Shown: positions 6,494-10,410 of the stretch, in pieces
Layout: every line of letters starts with the position of its first letter
How positions within the stretch are numbered: position 1 is the first letter of the stretch
NCBI GenBank assembly: GCA_051004015.1
Contig: JBPCKT010000144.1
Span: 1-10,410 of the forward strand
DNA: 10,410 bases
Reading direction: 5' to 3'
From: SXOA01 sp051004015
GTDB lineage: Bacteria; Planctomycetota; Planctomycetia; Pirellulales; Pirellulaceae
Program-made: the position numbers and the translations under genes
The notes under the pieces: model-generated
Databases searched by the model: none
Told to the model about the DNA's origin: nothing
The model's input: only the letters and a program-made list of their open reading frames with translations

Positions 6494-8884
6494 CTATTGC
6501 TGCAGTCCATACAAAATCACATTCGCCCCAATCCTCGCCGCGTCCTGCGGAATATACCCTTTGCATTCCAGCGAAGCTCCTTTTTCCAGGGCGCAACTGA
6601 TGTCGTAGGGAGAGAGAATCACCGCGGTCCGGCCGCCGAGGTCGAGCGACTCCAGGAGAGGAGCGGTTTTCACGAGCTTGGCGGTAAGCGCGTCCCCTTC
6701 TTCCCGCAGTTGCGGGTCGCGGAGTGTGACCGTGGTCACGTCGAAGCCGTGGAACTCGGTGGAAAGGAGCTGATGAGTGGTGGGAATGCGTAAGAACTGG
6801 CCGTCGGGATAGATCGCCTTCATTTCGGCCCGGAGTGAATCCGCGAATTCCTTGCTGGCGCAGATGCTGTCGGCGAACAGAAAGCCGCCGCGATCGAGAT
6901 AGGTTTTGATCGCCTTCCGCTCCCCTTCGCTCCAGGTGAATGCTCGTCGGCCGTGCATGAAGACGACAGGATAGTCCAGCAGCTTGGGATCGCTGGGAGC
7001 CAGCGGCGGGCGGCGACCGTAATCGACCTTCATTTCCAGTTGCTTCTCGAACACGCCCAGCAGGTTCGAGAGGGCGTTCGTCGCGTCGTCCGCTCCGCCA
7101 CCGTGATTGAGCTTGGGAATGACCAGCGTGCCGCGGCCGGTGACATCATCCTTCTTCTGCAGCGTGATTTGCGGCTTCTCGAGTTTCTCTTTGAGCTGCC
7201 GGTTGGTGGCGTAAGCGACGACGTTTTCGCCGATGCGGACACAGGCTTCAATCTCGTCCTTCACCTTCTGCGGATAGGGGGACTCGCGATAGGGATGCGA
7301 AAGCTCCCAGCGGCAGGAGAGGCTGCGGGGGCAATAGACCACGCTCGTGCGGCAGCAGGCATCGAGGCCCCAGAGCCAGAACTGGTCATCAGCCGGCAGG
7401 TGCTTGGGATTGACGGTCTTTTCGGTGTACCAGACAGCATGGTCCGGCGGCAGGCGGCGGAGCTCGCTATCGCGGAACATTTTTTTCATGAGTTCCCGGA
7501 AATCCTGGTCGAATGTCCCGCTTCCGCAACCGTCCCCTTCGCAGGCCTCGGCGAAGATGAAACCCCCTTGATTCACATAGTCGCGGAGCAAATCCACCTG
7601 TTCTTTGTCCAGATCCAAGGACTGGCTGCCGGAGATGAACAGGATCGGCGATTCGAGCAGTTCAGCGACCGTGGGATTGAGCTTGCTTCCCCGCCCCGCC
7701 ACGTCTTCCTGGCGAACAATGTCGATGGTTTGCCACGAAAGCTCGCGCTTGAACGGCTTCTCTAAGCGATTCGTCAAATTCTGAATTGCTCGGCGGTGCA
7801 GATCCCAGTCTCGAGAGACATCCTGATATTGCAGCTTGGAAATCACAACCGGCCGGCGGCCTTTGGACAGAAATAGGAGCGCCAAGGAGGTGCAGACTAC
7901 GGGATCATTCTCGCCAGGGCCAGTTCCCTTCCAATAGCCGGTGTATTTGTCATGGATGCCGACCAGATGCTTCGCCCCTTCGCGATACCAATCGTGGCGA
8001 TTTTCTCCCTCGCCAAAGAACCGCTGCCCCGTCATGCGGCCGACCCGTTCCAGGCCGTAGAGGTAATAGAGTCCCCATCCCCCCGAGCCGGGATTCTGCA
8101 TGACGGAAAAAATATCCTTCCTCCCCATCCACCGCAGCCCCTTCGCAATGGCCTCATCATCGCTGCCGCTGCCGCAGCACTGAATGCGGCCGTCCAGCAC
8201 GGCGGCATCGCCGGTGCCGATGTGGTCGCGGGCGATGATCAGCGAAGCAATCGCGGCACAGGTCATGCTGCCGGACCCGCTGTTGCCAAAGTATCCCCAC
8301 GACCCTTGTTCCTTCTGGCGGTACTGGTTGTTGATCCAGTATTGCTCGGCCAGTTTCCAGGTTTGCTCCTTGACCTTCACACCCGCCCGTTCCGCCTCGT
8401 GCAGCGCAAGCATGGCAAACTGCGTGTTGGAGTTGTCCCCGTCGCCGCGCGTGCCGTAATGCCAGCCCCCTTTGTTCTTGCCGTCCTTGATTTGCGTCGC
8501 CTCCAACCAGAGGGCGAGCTCATTGATTTTCGGTTTGTAATGGACGGGATCAGCCTGGCAAAAAGCCATGACCTGCAGTGATGCGGCATACGTCGCCCGC
8601 GGCAACGTCGAGCCCTCCAGGAAGTCGAGGGCCTTAGCGACCTTGGGATTTTTGGCCGTTTCCCCCGAGTTGAGCAGGGCCAGCGTTGCCAGCGCTGCGA
8701 CCCCGGTCGGTTGCCCCATATAGTCAGACCAGCCGCCGTCCGGGGCCTGCTGCTTGAGGAGGTACTGCCCGCCTCGGGTAATGGCTTCCCGAACCTGCTC
8801 GGGAGTGACTTCCTCGCCCCGCGCAGCTTGCCCAACTAGCAGAATCGCCATCGCCAGAGCGGCGAACTTCCTTGAGATGTGCAT
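6494..8884 (-). CDS. Exported squalene-cyclase-like alpha/alpha-toroid protein with two DUF4159-like domains
   Basis: A 796-residue exported protein of unknown function. The signal peptide covers about residues 1-23 (core FAALAMAILLVGQAARG). Residues 30-345 resemble the terpenoid cyclase/prenyltransferase toroid. QW-like motifs appear at 45-52 (QQAPDGGW), 133-142 (GGWHY), 194-199 (GSWGYF) and 266-274 (GSGGWGLYY). The DxDD acid motif of squalene-hopene cyclase is not seen; DGDNSNTQ (147-155) occurs instead, so cyclase activity is doubtful. Two DUF4159-like copies follow, at about 384-566 and 580-796. They share a P(I/V)(L/V)F..G strand, GGF(I/L)FA, RT(S/A)V(V/I)..P...SC (512-524 and 752-764) and RIG.NV..Y (550-558 and 784-792). 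The ATG at 8884 has AAGGGGA 6 bases upstream. The NHL gene follows 45 bases downstream. DUF4159 often accompanies MoxR operons, and a MoxR gene lies divergently next door. Confidence 0.9.
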   Translation of the reverse strand: MHISRKFAALAMAILLVGQAARGEEVTPEQVREAITRGGQYLLKQQAPDGGWSDYMGQPTGVAALATLALLNSGETAKNPKVAKALDFLEGSTLPRATYAASLQVMAFCQADPVHYKPKINELALWLEATQIKDGKNKGGWHYGTRGDGDNSNTQFAMLALHEAERAGVKVKEQTWKLAEQYWINNQYRQKEQGSWGYFGNSGSGSMTCAAIASLIIARDHIGTGDAAVLDGRIQCCGSGSDDEAIAKGLRWMGRKDIFSVMQNPGSGGWGLYYLYGLERVGRMTGQRFFGEGENRHDWYREGAKHLVGIHDKYTGYWKGTGPGENDPVVCTSLALLFLSKGRRPVVISKLQYQDVSRDWDLHRRAIQNLTNRLEKPFKRELSWQTIDIVRQEDVAGRGSKLNPTVAELLESPILFISGSQSLDLDKEQVDLLRDYVNQGGFIFAEACEGDGCGSGTFDQDFRELMKKMFRDSELRRLPPDHAVWYTEKTVNPKHLPADDQFWLWGLDACCRTSVVYCPRSLSCRWELSHPYRESPYPQKVKDEIEACVRIGENVVAYATNRQLKEKLEKPQITLQKKDDVTGRGTLVIPKLNHGGGADDATNALSNLLGVFEKQLEMKVDYGRRPPLAPSDPKLLDYPVVFMHGRRAFTWSEGERKAIKTYLDRGGFLFADSICASKEFADSLRAEMKAIYPDGQFLRIPTTHQLLSTEFHGFDVTTVTLRDPQLREEGDALTAKLVKTAPLLESLDLGGRTAVILSPYDISCALEKGASLECKGYIPQDAARIGANVILYGLQQ

Positions 8885-8921
8885 ACAAGTCCCCTTCCCG
8901 AATCGCGGAACCCTGACAACT

Positions 8922-8949
8922 ATTGTACCTCACACACATGTCCGCGCAA
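8922..8949 (-). promoter_or_regulatory. Candidate sigma70-like promoter of the toroid-DUF4159 gene
   Basis: On the minus strand, TTGCGC (8949-8944, 3 of 6), a 16-base spacer and TACAAT (8927-8922, 5 of 6). Transcription would start near 8915, giving a leader of about 30 nt that includes AAGGGGA before the ATG at 8884. The -35 is weak. Confidence 0.35.
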
Positions 8950-8956
8950 GCGGCGA

Positions 8957-8985
8957 TTGTTGATGTGAAGATACCGACCTACAAT
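8957..8985 (+). promoter_or_regulatory. Candidate sigma70-like promoter of the MoxR gene
   Basis: TTGTTG (8957-8962, 3 of 6), an optimal 17-base spacer and TACAAT (8980-8985, 5 of 6). Transcription would begin near 8992, inside the heptamer array, so the leader of about 33 nt would consist almost wholly of heptamers. Confidence 0.4.
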
Positions 8986-8988
8986 CAC

Positions 8989-9023
8989 GGACTCCTGACT
9001 CCCAACCCCTGACTCCTGGACCT
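8989..9023 (+). repeat. Five-unit heptamer array upstream of the MoxR gene
   Basis: Bases 8989-9023 divide into exactly five 7-base units. Units 2 and 4 are identical (TGACTCC), unit 1 differs from them at one base (GGACTCC), unit 3 is divergent (CAACCCC) and unit 5 reads TGGACCT. One base then separates the array from the ATG at 9025. No purine-rich ribosome binding site is present, so the array occupies the place where one is expected. Unit number, the divergent third unit and the TGGA start of unit 5 match the array before the NHL gene. Confidence 0.7.
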
Positions 9024-9024
9024 C

Positions 9025-10047
9025 ATGGCCAAGTCCCTTCCTGAAATCCTTCAAGAGTTTGCCCAGCATCGCCAGGTCATGCAGCAGGAGCTGCAACGGA
9101 TCATCGTGGGGCAGAACGAAGTCATCGAGCAACTCTTTGCGGCGATCTTCACGCGCGGACACTGCCTGCTGGAAGGGGTGCCGGGGCTGGCCAAGACCCT
9201 GATGGTCAGCACGCTGGCCCGGATTCTGGACGTCGCCTTCAAGCGGATTCAGTTCACGCCGGACCTGATGCCCTCGGACATCACGGGCACCAATGTGCTG
9301 GAAGAGGACGAGCAGGGGAAACGAAGTTTTCGCTTCGTCGAAGGGCCGGTCTTCACTAACATCCTTCTGGCGGACGAAATCAACCGCACGCCCCCGAAAA
9401 CGCAAGCCGCATTGCTCCAGTCCATGCAGGAGAGGGAAGTCTCCGTCGGCCGGCAGACGATGGAATTACCCGACCCGTTTTTCGTCATCGCCACGCAAAA
9501 CCCCATCGAGCAAGAAGGGACCTACCCGCTTCCCGAAGCTCAGCTCGACCGCTTCATGTTCAATATCAAGGTCGGCTATCCGACTGCTCCGGAGGAAGAG
9601 CGGATTTTGATGACGACGACGCGGAATGAAAAGGTGGAAGTGAAAAAGGTCCTCTCCGCACGGGCCATCATCAACCTGCAAAAACTCGTCAACTCCGTCG
9701 CTGTCAGCGAGTTCATCGTCAAATACGTCGCTCGGCTGGTGCGGGCCACTCGCCCCAAGGACGAAACAGCTCCCACGTTCGTGCAAGAGCTGGTCGACTG
9801 GGGAGCCGGCCCCCGCGCCGGCCAAAATCTCATCAACGGCGGCAAAGCCTTGGCCGCCATGGACGGCCGCTTCTCCGTCGCCATCGACGACATCAAGCGG
9901 ATCGCCATCCCCGTCCTCCGCCACCGCATCAGCACCAACTTCCAGGCCCAGGCCGAAGGGAAGAGTACGGAAGACATCGTTCAAATGTTGCTGCAACACG
10001 TCGGCGATCCGGAGCCAGCCAAGTACGCCACCGCGAAACGCCGCTGA
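9025..10047 (+). CDS. MoxR-family AAA+ ATPase
   Basis: A 340-residue cytoplasmic ATPase of usual MoxR length, complete and with all motifs intact. MoxR proteins are AAA+ chaperone-like ATPases of the helix-2-insert clade that help activate or assemble partner proteins, often with von Willebrand factor A domains. Walker A is GVPGLAKT at 51-58 and Walker B is ILLADEINR at 113-121. Sensor 1 is ATQNP at 156-160, the arginine finger region is EAQLDRF at 171-177 and sensor 2 is GAGPRAGQNLI at 260-270 with Arg264. The N-terminal IIVGQ (26-30) sits where the family expects it, which supports the ATG at 9025, although no Shine-Dalgarno sequence precedes it. The usual followers (DUF58, transglutaminase or vWA genes) are absent: a response regulator comes next. 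The divergent neighbour encodes two DUF4159-like domains, a family often found in MoxR loci. Its client cannot be named from this window. Confidence 0.95.
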   Translation: MAKSLPEILQEFAQHRQVMQQELQRIIVGQNEVIEQLFAAIFTRGHCLLEGVPGLAKTLMVSTLARILDVAFKRIQFTPDLMPSDITGTNVLEEDEQGKRSFRFVEGPVFTNILLADEINRTPPKTQAALLQSMQEREVSVGRQTMELPDPFFVIATQNPIEQEGTYPLPEAQLDRFMFNIKVGYPTAPEEERILMTTTRNEKVEVKKVLSARAIINLQKLVNSVAVSEFIVKYVARLVRATRPKDETAPTFVQELVDWGAGPRAGQNLINGGKALAAMDGRFSVAIDDIKRIAIPVLRHRISTNFQAQAEGKSTEDIVQMLLQHVGDPEPAKYATAKRR

Positions 10048-10055
10048 GCCGCCCT

Positions 10056-10086
10056 CCCAGGTTCCCCTGGGCTTCGCTCTCGAAGC
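10056..10086 (+). terminator. Two back-to-back perfect hairpins after the MoxR gene
   Basis: Two inverted repeats with 6-bp perfect stems and 4-base loops lie side by side and share base 10071. The first is CCCAGG-TTCC-CCTGGG (10056-10071) and the second is GCTTCG-CTCT-CGAAGC (10071-10086). They begin 8 bases after the MoxR stop. There is no T tract after them, so they are not a canonical intrinsic terminator. They could block exonucleases, terminate weakly or, because the second one covers the -35 region of the next gene, serve as an operator. Confidence 0.45.
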
Positions 10087-10097
10087 ATTGGGCAAGG

Positions 10098-10106
10098 TGA
10101 TATAAT
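10098..10106 (+). promoter_or_regulatory. Perfect extended -10 promoter of the response regulator gene
   Basis: TG, one base, then TATAAT (10101-10106): a full-consensus extended -10 element, which can work without a -35 box. No good -35 is seen around 10077-10084. The expected start of transcription, about 7 bases after the hexamer, falls on or next to the A of the ATG at 10113. This points to a leaderless mRNA. Confidence 0.6.
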
Positions 10107-10112
10107 CCCCTC

Positions 10113-10410
10113 ATGAACACGCCCCAGCGTATCCTGATCGCCGACGACAAGCCGCAAGGCGTCGAGCTCCTTGAGGCGTATCTCAGCGACACCGATTACG
10201 AAATCCGCTCAGCGGCTGACGGCGAGGCGGCGCTGCGCGTCGTCCGCGAGTGGTCGCCGGACGTCATCCTTCTCGACATCATGATGCCGAAGCTCAGCGG
10301 CTTCGAAGTGTGCAAGCGGATCAAGGCCGACCCGGCCACCAAGGGCATCGCGGTCCTCCTGGTCACCGCCCTAGACCAGCCGAGCGACGTGGAGCGGACC
10401 GTTGAAGTGG
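10113..10410 (+). CDS. Response regulator with receiver domain (partial, runs off the window)
   Basis: The first 99 codons of a CheY-like receiver. The acidic pocket is Asp11-Asp12 (ILIADD), the phosphoacceptor is Asp55 (VILLDIMMPKLSG) and the switch Thr is Thr85 (LLVTAL). The conserved Lys would lie just beyond the window end. The sequence after Thr85 (DQPSDVERTVEV) resembles PleD/DivK-type and hybrid-kinase-associated receivers. Whether an output domain such as GGDEF, a kinase or a DNA-binding domain follows cannot be seen. The sensor kinase is not in view. The start is the first ATG after a perfect extended -10 element. No ribosome binding site precedes it, which fits leaderless translation. 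Two hairpins separate it from the MoxR gene, so it is probably transcribed on its own. Confidence 0.92.
   Translation, partial: MNTPQRILIADDKPQGVELLEAYLSDTDYEIRSAADGEAALRVVREWSPDVILLDIMMPKLSGFEVCKRIKADPATKGIAVLLVTALDQPSDVERTVEV

Larger units (their letters stand above)
8885..9024. promoter_or_regulatory. Divergent regulatory region between the DUF4159 and MoxR genes
   Basis: This 140-base gap holds the start signals of two divergent genes. Both candidate promoters have the same 5-of-6 -10 hexamer, TACAAT, one on each strand (8927-8922 minus, 8980-8985 plus), annotated separately. The 5' end on the plus side is filled by the heptamer array at 8989-9023. The layout suggests joint regulation, but I see no operator-like palindrome longer than a few bases. 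Confidence 0.5.

Noticed and set aside
5726..6793. Plus-strand open frame of 355 codons
   Set aside because: It runs antisense across the NHL gene and into the DUF4159 gene, with no recognisable domain and no ribosome binding site. The minus-strand NHL repeats are unmistakable.
6953..7765. Plus-strand open frame of 270 codons
   Set aside because: It is antisense to the two DUF4159-like copies, whose repeated motifs prove the minus-strand reading.
9466..10095. Minus-strand open frame of 209 codons
   Set aside because: It lies opposite the MoxR ATPase, whose motifs are all intact in the plus-strand frame.
1..10410. CRISPR array, mobile element, tRNA or rRNA gene, or defence system
   Set aside because: No spaced direct repeats, transposase, integrase, cloverleaf-like or ribosomal RNA sequence, and no recognisable defence gene, could be found by reading either strand.

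Overview
The window looks like chromosomal DNA from a planctomycete, probably a Gemmata- or Pirellula-like lineage. The evidence is the set of families present: a DUF1559 protein, a DUF1570 protein, a squalene-cyclase-like/DUF4159 protein, a secreted NHL-repeat propeller and a MoxR ATPase, in high-GC DNA with many exported proteins of unknown function. I see no tRNA, rRNA, CRISPR array, transposase or phage gene. The lineage is inferred from family content, not from a marker search.

Layout. Positions 1-122 are a homopolymer-rich, low-quality-looking stretch. A minus-strand pair follows: a membrane-anchored DUF1559 protein with two zinc ribbons (1594-3375), and 10 bases downstream a secreted DUF1570 protein with an HETTH metallopeptidase motif (123-1583). 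Upstream on the same strand is tsaD (3504-4526), needed for the t6A tRNA modification. Divergent from tsaD is a small secreted Gly/Tyr-rich protein (4694-5350), whose stop lies 6 bases from the stop of the convergent NHL propeller gene (5357-6448). The propeller gene lies downstream of a 796-residue exported protein with an alpha/alpha-toroid half and two DUF4159-like copies (6494-8884), and the two probably form an operon. Divergent from that is a MoxR AAA+ ATPase (9025-10047), followed by two back-to-back hairpins and the first 99 codons of a response regulator (10113 to the window end).

How the genes relate. Apart from TsaD and the two regulatory proteins at the right end, the gene products are predicted to be exported or membrane-anchored. 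The DUF1559/DUF1570 pair and the toroid-DUF4159/NHL pair look like two envelope-directed transcription units of unknown function. The MoxR gene is not followed here by its usual DUF58/vWA partners.

The most unusual signals are non-coding. Two 35-bp arrays, each of exactly five heptamers, sit immediately upstream of two start codons (6455-6489 minus; 8989-9023 plus). They share a layout: a divergent third unit, a TGAC-starting fourth and a TGGA-starting fifth. In addition, a perfect extended -10 box lies 7 nt before the response-regulator ATG, which predicts a leaderless mRNA.
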